This document shows, in pieces, positions 28,688 to 38,440 of a stretch of 64,000 bases of DNA. The translations under genes were made by a program, and so were the position numbers. The notes beneath the pieces are model-generated. The model made no database searches. It was not told where the DNA came from and saw only the letters and a program-made list of their open reading frames with translations. Within the stretch, counting starts at the first letter, position 1. Each line of letters starts with the position of its first letter. Source of the stretch: CAVPMW01 sp963706515 (GTDB lineage Bacteria > Chloroflexota > Anaerolineae > Anaerolineales > UBA4823); the NCBI GenBank assembly GCA_963706515.1, contig CAVPMW010000015.1, positions 1-64,000 on the forward strand. Reading direction: 5' to 3'.

Positions 28688-30165
28688 ATGGATGTCAGCC
28701 CGGAATCTGATCTCAAAAAACCTGAGCTTTTGGTCATGGAAGGGATATCTAAAAGCTATCCGCAAATTCCACCCTTGCGCAGGGTTGATTTCGATGTCAT
28801 TCAAGGCGAGGTGCACGGGCTGGCTGGAGTGGCTGGCTCAGGCAAAAGTACGCTGGTGCGCATCCTGGCGGGTATTTTTCCCCCGGATGAGGGCTCGATT
28901 TACCTGGATGGGAACAAGGTTCACTTTCGCTCGCCGTCTGCGGCGCGGGCGGCTGGGATCGGCGTTCTCCTGCAAGATAAAATGATCATAACTTCCTTAA
29001 CAGTAGCCGAAAACATCCTGATTGGGCGCCAGCCGGTCAATAAATTCGGCATGATTAAGATTTCAGAAACCCGCGAGCAGGCGCGCCAGGCCCTGGCCGA
29101 GCTGGGCATGGAAGAGATCGATCCATCGGTTACTGCACGCGATCTGCCTCGCTCCCAGCAGCGCATGGTCGAAATTGCTACGGCGATCAGCCTCAAGCCG
29201 CGTCTGCTCGTCCTTGACGATCCTACCAGCCTGCTGACCCAGCCAGAGATTCTATTGCTCCAGGCTGCCATCCGGCGCCTCAAATCCAATACGGGGATTG
29301 TATATATCTCCGATCAGCTCGATGAGTTTTTCAGCATCTGCGACCGGATAACCGTGCTCCGCGGCGGCGAAAAAAGAGGCACGTTTCAGGTCCACGCAGT
29401 ATCGCGAAACGAGCTGATCTACCAGATTGTCGGCAGGGACCCACGCGATGATCTTAAGCCACGCCCAAAAAGGGATTATTCAGGCAGAACGCCTATATTG
29501 CAAGTAGAGCATTTATCGGACGGTGATGAGGTCAGAGACGCCAGTTTTTCGGTATTCCCGGGGGAAATACTGGCGATCATTGGACAGGTTGGCGCAGGGC
29601 ATACCCAAATCGGACGAGCCTTCTTCGGCATGAGCGCCCCTACCGAAGGCAAAGTGCTATACGATGGGCAGCCTGTGCGGATCCGCTCTCCGCTGGATGC
29701 TCTCGCCCACGGCATTGCATATCTTCCGGCAGATCGCCCCTCTGCCTTGCATTACCAGCAGCTTGCGATTACGCTACCATGTGTTGGCTGCCAAAAAGAA
29801 CCCACTGTGGAAGCTGGTCAGGCGGCATGCTTATTTGCTTCAAGTTGCTGACGTGGTACGCGAGCACCTCAGTGGGTCGACGCCCGCCGAGCTGCGCACG
29901 GACGAAGATCCGCTGATAAACGTGCAGCCCCAGAAGGATCCTTTCGCATTGGGCGGTGCTCCAGCCGCAGCTGCTATTCATCGAAGAGCCTGCCATCGGA
30001 GTGGACATCGCCGCCCAGGTCGAGATACTTGCCTCGCTGCAGACCCTGGCTGACCAGGGAACAGCGGTGGTCATCGTGGCAACTCATCTGGGGGAAATTG
30101 GCTTGATAGCCGAGCGAACGGTCAGCTACCGGAATGGGCGGATATCGCGCGAGTTGCTCGGCTAA
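28688..30165 (+). pseudogene. Ribose-type sugar ABC transporter ATPase, frameshifted and without its partners
   Basis: Tandem ATPase of the RbsA/MglA class, about 490 residues. The first domain has Walker A GVAGSGKST, but its signature is LPRSQQ rather than LSGGQ and its Walker B is VLDDPTSLL (Asp where Glu is catalytic). The second has GQVGAGHTQIG, with His in place of the Walker Lys (RbsA proteins usually have Arg), and FIEEPAIGVD. Reading changes frame near 29780 and again near 29938 (an extra G in CAGAAGGATCC restores QPQLLFIEEP). No permease or binding protein lies beside it. Either sequencing indels or a decaying gene; the degenerate motifs favour an enzyme with little or altered ATPase function. 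Confidence 0.65.
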
Positions 30166-30168
30166 TCC

Positions 30169-30831
30169 TTATTCCAGCGCGGCGAGCAGGCTCTGTACCC
30201 CCTGTTCCGGACCAGCTGGATGCTTGAAGACCGCAGTCCCGGCAACGAACACGCGCGCCCCGGCTGCGTACGCAGCCCGGATCGTGGGAACTTCTATGCC
30301 GCCGTCGACTTCCAGGTCGCACGCCGGGTTGCGCGCATCCAGGGTAGCCCGCAGCTGCTGGATTTTACGGAGCGTGTATTCGATGAATACCTGACCGCCG
30401 AACCCGGGATTGACCGTCATGATCAGCACCAGGTCTACCAGCTCGATGATCTCGTCCAGGACGGAGACCGGAGTCGCCGGGTTGATCGTGACCCCTGCCC
30501 GCTTCCCTAACTGGTGCAGGTGCTGGATTGCCCGGTCAAGATGGGTGACAGCTTCCTGGTGGATGATAATCGTATCGGCGCCAGCCTGGGCAAAGGCTTC
30601 GAGGTAACGCTCCGGCTGAAGGATCATCAGGTGCGTCTCGATTGGCAGGGATGTCGCCCGGCGCACAGCAGCCAACACCGGCAAGCCGATGCTGATATTG
30701 GGCACGAACGAGCCGTCCATCACATCCATGTGAATCCGGTCTGCTCCGCCGCGCTCAGCTGCCTGGATTTGTTCGCCCAGGCGCAGGAAATCGGCAGCCA
30801 GGATGGAAGGGGCAATGTGCGCTTCACTCAT
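30169..30831 (-). CDS. rpe: Ribulose-phosphate 3-epimerase
   Basis: Interconverts D-ribulose 5-phosphate and D-xylulose 5-phosphate. 220-residue TIM barrel with IAPSILAADFLRLG, HMDVMDGSFVPN (metal/catalytic Asp), ETHLMI, MTVNPGFGGQ and EVDGGI, all diagnostic. GGAGAG lies 8 bases before ATG. It is the last gene of the pfkB-pgm-pgi-gnd-glk-pgl-rpe set and runs convergently into the ABC ATPase gene with only 3 bases between stops. Its product xylulose 5-phosphate is also the product of AraD and a transketolase substrate. Confidence 0.96.
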   Translation of the reverse strand: MSEAHIAPSILAADFLRLGEQIQAAERGGADRIHMDVMDGSFVPNISIGLPVLAAVRRATSLPIETHLMILQPERYLEAFAQAGADTIIIHQEAVTHLDRAIQHLHQLGKRAGVTINPATPVSVLDEIIELVDLVLIMTVNPGFGGQVFIEYTLRKIQQLRATLDARNPACDLEVDGGIEVPTIRAAYAAGARVFVAGTAVFKHPAGPEQGVQSLLAALE

Positions 30832-30879
30832 ATCAGAATCTCTCCAGGAGTATCCTAAATTGACGTAGTTTGGAGGCGA

Positions 30880-31626
30880 TCATACTTTTTCTAATTCCTG
30901 AGCCGCATTCCGATCCAGCAGCCAGGTTAAATCTCCGCTGGCGGGATGGATCAATTGGGCGGGCAGCTGTTCAGGCATATACGGTCCTCCCAGCACTGCC
31001 TTCAAGGTCGCTGCTTTGTCTGCTCCACTCACCAGGAAAACCACGCTGGCAGCCTGATTAATCACCGCCGCGGTGAGCGTGATCCGGTAAGCGGAAAATT
31101 TACTTACCCAGTTCGCCGCCACCCATCTCCCTGTCTCAGCCAAAGCTTCCGTCCCTGGGAAAAGAGAGGCCGTATGCCCATCTGCGCCCAGTCCGAGATG
31201 AATCAGATCAAAAACTGGCAGCTCAGCCCTTCCAGGGTCGAAAAAACTGCGCAGCTCGTCTTCATATTGCCGGGCTGCCTCATTGGCATCTGCCAGCTCG
31301 CCGTGGATGCGGTGGATATGGTCCACCGGGACCGGCACCCTGGATAGCAGCAGCGTGTATGCCGCCTTATAGTTTGATTCCGGGTTTTCCGGGGGGACGT
31401 GCCGTTCATCGCCCCAAAAAAAATGCAGCTTCTCCCAGGGTACTCGATCCCTCAAGGATAAATCCTCTGCCAGGAGCGTAAACATCCCGCGCGGGGTCCT
31501 TCCTCCGGAGAGGACCACCCGGAAGTCACCGGAGGCTTCCACGCACCGCGCAGCGCGCAATACGAAATCCTCGGCTGCTGCGCGCGCGAGCGCTTCCTCT
31601 GTTGGAAAGACGCGGATTACCGGCAT
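30880..31626 (-). CDS. pgl: 6-phosphogluconolactonase (DevB/SOL type)
   Basis: Hydrolyses 6-phosphogluconolactone in the oxidative pentose phosphate pathway. 248 residues; VVLSGGRTPRGMFTLLA near residue 38, FFWGDERHVPPENPESNY near residue 70 and HLGLGADGHTASLFPGT near residue 143 are the family's three signatures. It starts 5 bases after the glucokinase stop. No glucose-6-phosphate dehydrogenase gene is visible in the window, so the lactone supply must come from a gene elsewhere. Confidence 0.95.
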   Translation of the reverse strand: MPVIRVFPTEEALARAAAEDFVLRAARCVEASGDFRVVLSGGRTPRGMFTLLAEDLSLRDRVPWEKLHFFWGDERHVPPENPESNYKAAYTLLLSRVPVPVDHIHRIHGELADANEAARQYEDELRSFFDPGRAELPVFDLIHLGLGADGHTASLFPGTEALAETGRWVAANWVSKFSAYRITLTAAVINQAASVVFLVSGADKAATLKAVLGGPYMPEQLPAQLIHPASGDLTWLLDRNAAQELEKV

Positions 31627-31631
31627 GCCCT

Positions 31632-32663
31632 TCAGCCTGCCATCCCCTGCCAGGGAAGGGGCAGTGCGTAGAGACCAGCCTGCAATCCTGCATAAAGCGC
31701 TGCACCAAGCAGCGCCGCCTGGTCGTTCAGGATAATGCGCACCGGGATGCTCTTCAACAGGTAGCTCATCCGGCCTTTATTCGTAAAGGATGCCATGAAA
31801 TTTGGACTTTGCAAACGGGAGATGATGCGCGGAGCAATGCCGCCTCCCAGGAAGATGCCGCCGGTTGCCATGATCTTTAACGCCCAGTTCCCGGCTTCAG
31901 CAGCATACAGCCATACGAGCAGATCCAACGCCTGGCTGCACAATTCACTGGAAGCGTTCATCCCAGCTCGGGCGATTACCACTGAGGGTTGCAGGTCAGC
32001 CTGCAGCTCCTGGCGGAGCCAGCTTTCCTCCTGGCCGCGCCCCGTATCCCGCAAGAACTGGTAGATATTATACAGCCCGGGTCCGGAGACCACCCGCTCC
32101 CAGCTGATGTGTCCGCCTTGCCTGCTGAGCAGGTAGAGCAGTAATTCGGCTTCCAGCTCATTCTGCGGCGCAAAGCTGGTGTGCCCTCCTTCCGAAGCAA
32201 ATACATGGTAGTGCTTCCCACTCCAGACAGCGCCCGCCTCTCCCAACCCGGTGCCTGCGGAGATTACACCAATATTTCCATGCGGATCCCCGTTAGCGGG
32301 GTTGATCATACCGAAATCTTCCGGCTTTAAGGCAGCGATGCCATAGGTATTTGCTTCCAGGTCATTCAACAGCAGAGCATCCTCTAATTCCAGCTGCGCA
32401 GCCAGGGGTTTCGCCTCCACTCCCCAGGGCAGGTTGGGGGCTTCTACCCGCCCCTGGCGCACCGGACCAGCGATGCCAAAAGCGGCACTTTCGACCCGGT
32501 AAGGGTGCTGCACTAAAAATAAGCTGACAATCTCGCCTAATCCCGAAAATTTTTGGCTCGGGAATACGTCGCTTACTACAGCCTCCAGCCTCCCGTCTAC
32601 AATATTGAAGAAAGCCAGCCGGGTTGAAGTTCCGCCAATATCACCTGCAAGGATCAAATTCAA
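31632..32663 (-). CDS. glk: Glucokinase
   Basis: ATP-dependent glucokinase of the bacterial Glk (PF02685) group, 343 residues. LAGDIGGTSTRLAFF is the phosphate loop, FGIAGPV and LLNDLEANTYGI (catalytic Asp) form the sugar site, ISAGTGLGEAG contacts the adenosine region and SEGGHTSFAP is typical. Sits between gnd and pgl in the operon. It channels free glucose, for example released by the alpha-galactosidase, into glycolysis and the pentose phosphate pathway. Confidence 0.95.
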   Translation of the reverse strand: MNLILAGDIGGTSTRLAFFNIVDGRLEAVVSDVFPSQKFSGLGEIVSLFLVQHPYRVESAAFGIAGPVRQGRVEAPNLPWGVEAKPLAAQLELEDALLLNDLEANTYGIAALKPEDFGMINPANGDPHGNIGVISAGTGLGEAGAVWSGKHYHVFASEGGHTSFAPQNELEAELLLYLLSRQGGHISWERVVSGPGLYNIYQFLRDTGRGQEESWLRQELQADLQPSVVIARAGMNASSELCSQALDLLVWLYAAEAGNWALKIMATGGIFLGGGIAPRIISRLQSPNFMASFTNKGRMSYLLKSIPVRIILNDQAALLGAALYAGLQAGLYALPLPWQGMAG

Positions 32664-32688
32664 CCTCCCAATAGATCAGGCAACGCAG

Positions 32689-33706
32689 CTACTCCTTGGC
32701 TTGTTCCACGTGCCCGCCGAACTGGAAGCGCATGGCGGACAGCAGCCGGTTGGCGAATTCATCCTCGCCGCGCGAAGCAAACCGTCTAAACAAAGCCGTG
32801 CTGAGCACCGGGACAGGCACACCTTCATCGATAGCAGCATGGATGGTCCAGCGTCCCTCCCCCGAGTCCGATACGTAGCCTGAGTAATTCTGCAGGTGCG
32901 GGTCCTGCAGCAAGGCTGTCGCGGTCAGATCCAGGAGCCAGGAAGAAACCACGCTGCCCCGCCGCCAGAGCTCAGCGATATCGGCCAGGTCGAACTCATA
33001 TTGGTAAAGCTCCGGGTTGCGGAGCGGCGCCGTTTCGGCGTTCACTGCCATTCCAGTTTTGCCTGCCTGGGCTCCCCTCAATAGATTAAAATCCCTCTGC
33101 GAAGGCTGCCATGATGCCGTATTCAATCCCGTTGTGCACCATCTTCACAAAGTGCCCTGCCCCCGACGGGCCGCAGTGCAGGTATCCTTCCTCAGCGGTG
33201 CCGGGTGCTGCCTCTCGCCCAGGTGTGCGTTCGATGCTGGAACGACCTGGGGCAAGGGTGCGAAAAATGGGATCGAGATATTTTACAGCTTCGTCTGGCC
33301 CACCGATCATCAAGCAATAGCCGCGTTCCAGGCCCCACACGCCGCCGCTGGTACCGACATCGACATAATGAATGCCGGCTTTGCCCAGCTGCTCGCTGCG
33401 GCGCAGGTCGTCGACATAATAAGAATTGCCGCCATCGATCAGCATATCTCCCGGCTGCATTAAGGCGGCGAGCTCGCCTACCAGTGGATCGACCGTGGCG
33501 GCTGGCACCATCAGCCAAACTGCGCGCGGCGGCGTCAGCTCAGCGATCAGATCTTTAAAGGCGAGGGTGCCCGTCGCGCCTTCCGCGACCAAAGGCTCAA
33601 TACTGCTCGCGCGCCGTCCATATACTACACAATCATGCCCGCCCCGCAGCCAGCGCCGCACCATGTTCGCCCCCATCCGACCAAGACCTACCATCCCGAT
33701 TTGCAT
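32689..33706 (-). CDS. gnd: 6-phosphogluconate dehydrogenase, short (GndA/YqeC-like) type; one frameshift
   Basis: Oxidative decarboxylation of 6-phosphogluconate to ribulose 5-phosphate. MQIGMVGLGRMGANMVRR is the cofactor loop; DGGNSYYVDDLRR and GTSGGVWGLERGYCLMIGG are diagnostic, and GPSGAGHFVKMVHNGIEYG holds the catalytic Lys. The frame breaks at a run of four A (plus strand 33088-33091), between AAFAEGF and NLLRGA; one extra base explains it. The restored protein is about 338 residues, the size of the short, often NAD-preferring class, against about 470 for the long class. Confidence 0.93.
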
Positions 33707-33735
33707 ATCACCTCTCCATGCTTTGAATTCCCTGA

Positions 33736-35400
33736 TCAGCCGGGGGACCGCTGCTGGCGGTAGCGGCGGATCAGGGTGTTGGTGGAGCTATCATGCCCGA
33801 GCGAGGGTTCGTTTTCGCTCTCCAGCTCGGGAACGATGCGGTTCGCCAGGACTTTGCCCAGCTCGACGCCCCACTGGTCGAACGAATCGATATCCCAGAT
33901 CACTCCCTGGGTGAAGACGCTGTGCTCGTAAAGAGCGACGAGCCGCCCCAGGTTGTAGGGGTTCAGGCGGTCCAGCAGCAGCAGGCTGGAAGGACGGTTG
34001 CCGGGGAACGAGCGGTGAGGCACCAGCCATTCCGGGATGCCCTCCGCGCGTGCTTCATCCGGGGTTTTGCCAAAAGCCAGGGCTTCTGCTTGAGCAAACA
34101 GGTTAGCCATCAGCAGGTCGTGCTGCCGGCCCACCGGGTTGAGCGCCTGTGAGAAACCGATAAAATCGCAGGGGATCAGCCAATTCCCCTGGTGGAGAAG
34201 CTGGTAGAAAGAATGCTGCCCGTTCGTACCCGGCTCACCCCAATAGACCGGCCCGGTCCGGTAATCTACTACCTGACCTGCCAGGTTTACCCGCTTACCG
34301 TTGCTCTCCATGGTGAGCTGCTGCAGGTAAGCCGGAAAACGCTTCAGGTACTGGTTATATGGAAGCACGGCTTGCGAGCTGGCGCCAAAGAAATTTACGT
34401 ACCAGACCGCCAGCAGGCCCATTAAAACCGGGATGTTGCTTTCCAGGGGCGCCGTGCGAAAATGCTCGTCGATGGCATGGAAGCCAGCCAGCATCTCACG
34501 GAAGCTCTCCGCGCCGATCGCGATCATCGTCGAGAGCCCGATCGCCGAATCCATGGAATAGCGTCCACCGACCCAATCCCAGAAAACGAACATATTCGCC
34601 GGGTCAATGCCGAAACGTTCGACTTCAGCTGCATTCGTGGAGACCGCCACAAAATGGCTGGCGATAGCCCGCTCGTCCACGAGGGCAGAAAGCAGCCAGG
34701 ACCTGGCTGCGCGGGCGTTGGTCATTGTCTCCAACGTGGTAAAGGTCTTAGAGGCGACGATGAATAACGTCTCTTGCGGATCAAGGTCGCGCGTCGCTTC
34801 GACGATATCGGTGCCGTCCACGTTCGAGACAAAACGGAAGGTCAGCTCGCGTTCGCTGTAATCGCGCAAAGCCTCATAAGCCATCACCGGTCCAAGGTCC
34901 GAGCCGCCGATGCCAATATTGACGACGCTGCGGATGCGCTTGCCCGTAAACCCTCGCCATTCGCCCGAGCGCAGGCGCTGAGCGAAGTCTGCCATTTTGT
35001 CGAGAACGGCGTGCACCTCCGGAACCACGTTGGTGCCGTCTACGACGATCACGCTATCCAGGGGAGCCCGCAGAGCGGTGTGCAATACTGCACGATTTTC
35101 GGTGATATTGATTTTATCTCCGCTGAACATCGCCTGGATGCGTTCCGGCAGCCGGCAGGCTTCGGCAAGCTGCACCAGCAGGCGCAGGGTATCTCCGCTC
35201 ACCCGGTGTTTGGAGTAATCGAAATATAGCCCGGGCAGCTCGAGGACCATGCGCTCGCCGCGCTCGGGGTCCTGAGCGAACAGATCCCGCAGGTGTACAG
35301 ACTGCATATCCTGATAATGTTTTACCAGTGCTTTCCAGGCGGGAAGCTCCACCCTGGATGGTTGATCCATATCGTCACCATGATCCATTGTCGTGGACAT
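33736..35400 (-). CDS. pgi: Glucose-6-phosphate isomerase
   Basis: Interconverts glucose 6-phosphate and fructose 6-phosphate. 554 residues, the long (E. coli/eukaryote-like) form. Signatures are NIGIGGSDLGPVMAYEAL, FVSNVDGTDI, ASKTFTTLETMTNA, WDWVGGRYSMDSAIGLS, the catalytic region GESNGKR-type (here MESNGKRVNL) and IWDIDSFDQWGVELGK. It supplies the substrate for the pyrophosphate-type phosphofructokinase at 1211. It follows pgm by about 100 bases in the operon. Confidence 0.97.
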   Translation of the reverse strand: MSTTMDHGDDMDQPSRVELPAWKALVKHYQDMQSVHLRDLFAQDPERGERMVLELPGLYFDYSKHRVSGDTLRLLVQLAEACRLPERIQAMFSGDKINITENRAVLHTALRAPLDSVIVVDGTNVVPEVHAVLDKMADFAQRLRSGEWRGFTGKRIRSVVNIGIGGSDLGPVMAYEALRDYSERELTFRFVSNVDGTDIVEATRDLDPQETLFIVASKTFTTLETMTNARAARSWLLSALVDERAIASHFVAVSTNAAEVERFGIDPANMFVFWDWVGGRYSMDSAIGLSTMIAIGAESFREMLAGFHAIDEHFRTAPLESNIPVLMGLLAVWYVNFFGASSQAVLPYNQYLKRFPAYLQQLTMESNGKRVNLAGQVVDYRTGPVYWGEPGTNGQHSFYQLLHQGNWLIPCDFIGFSQALNPVGRQHDLLMANLFAQAEALAFGKTPDEARAEGIPEWLVPHRSFPGNRPSSLLLLDRLNPYNLGRLVALYEHSVFTQGVIWDIDSFDQWGVELGKVLANRIVPELESENEPSLGHDSSTNTLIRRYRQQRSPG

Positions 35401-35496
35401 TTGTAATTGTCACCCACTTTACTGAGGACCATCGACCTCAGTCCTGCAGAGTAATCCCGGATTATTCCATAACGTTTAGTGCGGCTGGAGCCCGGC

Positions 35497-37140
35497 TCAA
35501 GCGCGCACTGACCTGGAGATGATCAGCTGGGCCTCGCCGACGATCATTGCCAGGTGATCCTCGCTATGGTAGCTTTCAGCGTACAGCTTGTATACATCCT
35601 CCGTGCCCGAGGGGCGCGCGGCAAACCATCCGCCGGAGGAGATCACTTTGATCCCGCCGATCGGCGCGTCATTGCATGGCGCCAAAGCCAGCCGGGCGGT
35701 GATCGGGTAGCCTGCCAGCTGTGTGGCCGCGACTTTCTTGGGCGAGAGCTTGCTCAAGGCAGATTTCTGGGCGGGAGTGCTCGGTGTGTCGATGCGCGTA
35801 TACCAGGAAGCTCCGAGCTTTTCGGACAGCTCCTGGTAATAGACACCCGGATCCTTCCCGGTGCGGGCGGTGATCTCTGCTGCCAGCATGCCCAGCAGCA
35901 AGCCGTCCTTATCGGTTGTCCAGACCGACCCATCCCGGCGGAGGAAGCTGGCGCCGGCGCTCTCCTCACCGCCGAAGCAGAAGGAGCTCGAATACAGACC
36001 GGGAGCCAGCCATTTGAACCCGACCGGCACCTCGCATAACTTGCGCCCCGCGGAGGCTACCACCCGGTCTATCAAGCTGCTGCTAACCAGGGTCTTGCCC
36101 ACTTGTGCCTCTTGCGACCAGTCCGCGCGGTGGCGGAGCAAGTAGTCGATTGCCACAGCCAGGTAAGCGTTGGGGTTGAGCAAACCGAGGGAGCGGGTGA
36201 CGATGCCATGCCGGTCGGCATCCGGGTCGGTACCCCAGGCAATGTCGTACTGCTCTTTCAAGCCAACCAGCCCAGCCATCGCGTATGGGCTGGAACAATC
36301 CATGCGGATTTTCCCGTCATGGTCTACCGTCATAAAACGAAAGGTTGGGTCGACCGCCTGGTTGACAACTTCGATGTCCAGGTTATAGCGCTCCGCAAGC
36401 GGCTGCCAGTAATTGAGCGAGGCTCCTCCCAAGGGATCCACACCGATCTTGATCCCGCTTTCGCGGATAATTTCTATATCGATCGCCCCCGCCAGGTCTG
36501 CCACGTAATCCGGAATATAGTCCTGGGGGTGGATTACTGCGGAATGGGAGGCCGCCTCATAGGAGAGACGCTTTACCTCACGGTTGCCCCCCTGCAGTAA
36601 TTGGTTGGCTCGCTCCTGGATCCAGGAGGTGATGTCCGTATCCGCTGGGCCGCCGTCCGGCGGGTTGTATTCAAACCCTCCATCTCCCGGCGGGTTGTGG
36701 GAAGGAGTAACGACTATCCCATCCGCCAGCCCTTCCTTCTTCCCGCGGTTGTAGACCAGGATTGCCCGCGAGATCACCGGCGTGGGTGTTGCACGATCCT
36801 CTACCTGGATGACGGTTTCAACATTATTCGCTGCCAGCACTTCCACAGCAGTGCGCTGAGCAGGGTCGGAGGCAGCGTGCGTGTCCTTCCCCATGAACAG
36901 CGGACCGCTGATCTTCTCTCTCCGGCGGTAATCACAGATCGCCTGGGTGATCGCCAGGATATGGGCTTCGGTGAAGCTGCCCTCGAATGGTGTGCCGCGG
37001 TGACCGCTGGTGCCAAAGGCGACCAGCTGGGTTGGATCGCTCAGCTCCGGCTGGTTTGCATAATACGCTGCTACCAGCTGATCTACATCGATGAGCAGGT
37101 CTGGCGGAGCGGGTTTACCAGCGAGAGGACTGATGGTCAT
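35497..37140 (-). CDS. pgm: Alpha-D-glucose phosphate-specific phosphoglucomutase
   Basis: Interconverts glucose 1-phosphate and glucose 6-phosphate. 547 residues, as in bacterial Pgm. VAFGTSGHRGTPFEGSF opens the enzyme; VVTPSHNPPGDGG carries the catalytic phosphoserine; WGTDPDADRHG binds Mg; FGGEESAGASFLRRDG binds sugar; and ARPSGTEDVYKLYAES is the phosphate-binding loop. It lies 55 bases after the PfkB-family kinase gene. Links glycogen or disaccharide phosphorolysis to glycolysis. Confidence 0.96.
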   Translation of the reverse strand: MTISPLAGKPAPPDLLIDVDQLVAAYYANQPELSDPTQLVAFGTSGHRGTPFEGSFTEAHILAITQAICDYRRREKISGPLFMGKDTHAASDPAQRTAVEVLAANNVETVIQVEDRATPTPVISRAILVYNRGKKEGLADGIVVTPSHNPPGDGGFEYNPPDGGPADTDITSWIQERANQLLQGGNREVKRLSYEAASHSAVIHPQDYIPDYVADLAGAIDIEIIRESGIKIGVDPLGGASLNYWQPLAERYNLDIEVVNQAVDPTFRFMTVDHDGKIRMDCSSPYAMAGLVGLKEQYDIAWGTDPDADRHGIVTRSLGLLNPNAYLAVAIDYLLRHRADWSQEAQVGKTLVSSSLIDRVVASAGRKLCEVPVGFKWLAPGLYSSSFCFGGEESAGASFLRRDGSVWTTDKDGLLLGMLAAEITARTGKDPGVYYQELSEKLGASWYTRIDTPSTPAQKSALSKLSPKKVAATQLAGYPITARLALAPCNDAPIGGIKVISSGGWFAARPSGTEDVYKLYAESYHSEDHLAMIVGEAQLIISRSVRA

Positions 37141-37195
37141 GGCAAATCTCCGGGGAAATGACGTACTTTTCAGGTAAATTCAGCGGAATTCTAAC

Positions 37196-38168
37196 TTAAA
37201 TCGGCCCGGCAGACAAACCTTCCTCCGCCGAGGCAGAAATCTCCTGCACCTCCGCCAGCGGCAGGAGCCGCTCCACGTCTTCCTGGCGGCATTCGGCGGT
37301 AGCCTCGCTGAGCACGACTGCCGCGCTGACTGCAGCGACCAGGCGTAAAGCCTCAATCCAGCTTGCACCGATGGATAGCTGCCAGGCAAGGCAGCCTGAT
37401 GCCGCATCCCCTGACCCGGCCGCGTTCACTTCCACCTGGGGTGGGAGCAGAGCGTGATAGGTACTTCTGCGGAGTAACCGCCAGGAGCCCTTCTTCACCG
37501 CAGGTAATTACAATGGCAGGCAAAGCGTACATTATGCGGATCCTGTGCATCCCTTCAATAAGCAGCTGCCTTGGCCTGGCAGGCTCTTGAAAAGTGCTCT
37601 CGAACTCTGCACGGTTCATTTTGAGAATATCTGGTCTCGCCATGGCAGCCTGCCGGGCTGGCTCCCCCGGGCAGTCCACCAGGGCGCGCGCCCCGTGCTC
37701 ATGCGCCAGCAAGACCAGCTCGCGATAATAGGATTCCGGCGCGCCTTCGGGGAGCGATCCCGCCATCACGACCCAATCCGCCTCGTCCAGATGTTCCTGG
37801 TACAGGGAAGTAAAACGAGCGAGATCAGCCGGGCTGACCTGGAAACCACCGACCATAATGTGGCTGTGTCGCTTATAGTCGGTTTCAACGATTACGTGGG
37901 CAATGCGGGTTTCACCTTTCACCCATACCAGCTCATTCTGGATGTTATAGTTATCGATCAGCTCTGCCAGGGTCTCACCGACGCGGCCGGCCATGAAGCT
38001 TAAGGCAAAATTCGGCGCACCCAGGCACTGCAGCGTCACCGAAGCGTCCAGCCCCTTCCCGCCAACGGAGTCTACCATGCGCGTCGTGCGGGCAGTCCCT
38101 TCCGGGAGAAAGCGGGGGATAAAAATAACCCGGTCCAGAGCTGGATTGAGATTTACCGTAAGGATCAT
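37196..38168 (-). CDS. PfkB-family sugar kinase (1-phosphofructokinase / tagatose-6-phosphate kinase type); one frameshift
   Basis: ATP-dependent sugar-phosphate kinase, about 323 residues once one indel near 37470 is fixed. The N-terminus MILTVNLNPALDRVIFI is that of the FruK/LacC/PfkB subgroup; SVGGKGLDASVTLQCLG is the first PfkB signature. AAGSGDAASG near the end of the protein holds the catalytic Asp and anion hole. The frame breaks between AVTPQ and TYHALLPP. Candidate substrates are fructose 1-phosphate, fructose 6-phosphate or tagatose 6-phosphate; sequence alone does not decide. It heads the seven-gene sugar operon. Confidence 0.85.
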
Positions 38169-38298
38169 TGCTGGAGAAATACCCTGCAGGTATTATATTC
38201 CGCACCAGGGCATAGAACAATCCGGAGTTTGGTAACCATTTTTCCGGAATCCGGCTGCCAATTGCCCAGCACCATATCGGAAATGATCAAAAAGGATT

Positions 38299-38400
38299 AA
38301 TATGTATCTATCCGAAAATGGATGGGAGAACCGATTTTGTGGTGTGTGCGGCGCCGCACACACCACAAAATCGGAACCCCTCGTAATTTCGGACAGGTTC
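38299..38400. repeat. Palindromic intergenic element, long form with perfect 44-base core
   Basis: Outer halves match the element at 26374-26427 (in reverse orientation): left TATCCGAAAATGGAT, right AATTTCGGACAGGTTC, with only a few substitutions. Between them lies 38331-38374, a perfect palindrome of 44 bases starting CCGATTTTGTGGTGTG and centred at GGCGCC. In DNA it could extrude as a cruciform and in RNA it would form a 22-bp hairpin. It lies in the 272-base gap between the divergent pfkB and ppk2 genes, so it does not sit where a terminator is needed for either. Confidence 0.8.
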
Positions 38401-38440
38401 ATATCCATCGAACGCTTAGCTTGCTCATGGAGAGAAAACG

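Noticed and set aside
26374..38400. The paired repeats as ends of one composite transposon carrying 26.4-38.4 kb
   Set aside because: The repeats are in inverted orientation, but the region between is core metabolism (pgi, pgm, gnd, rpe) with no transposase and no compositional change, so mobility as a unit is unlikely.
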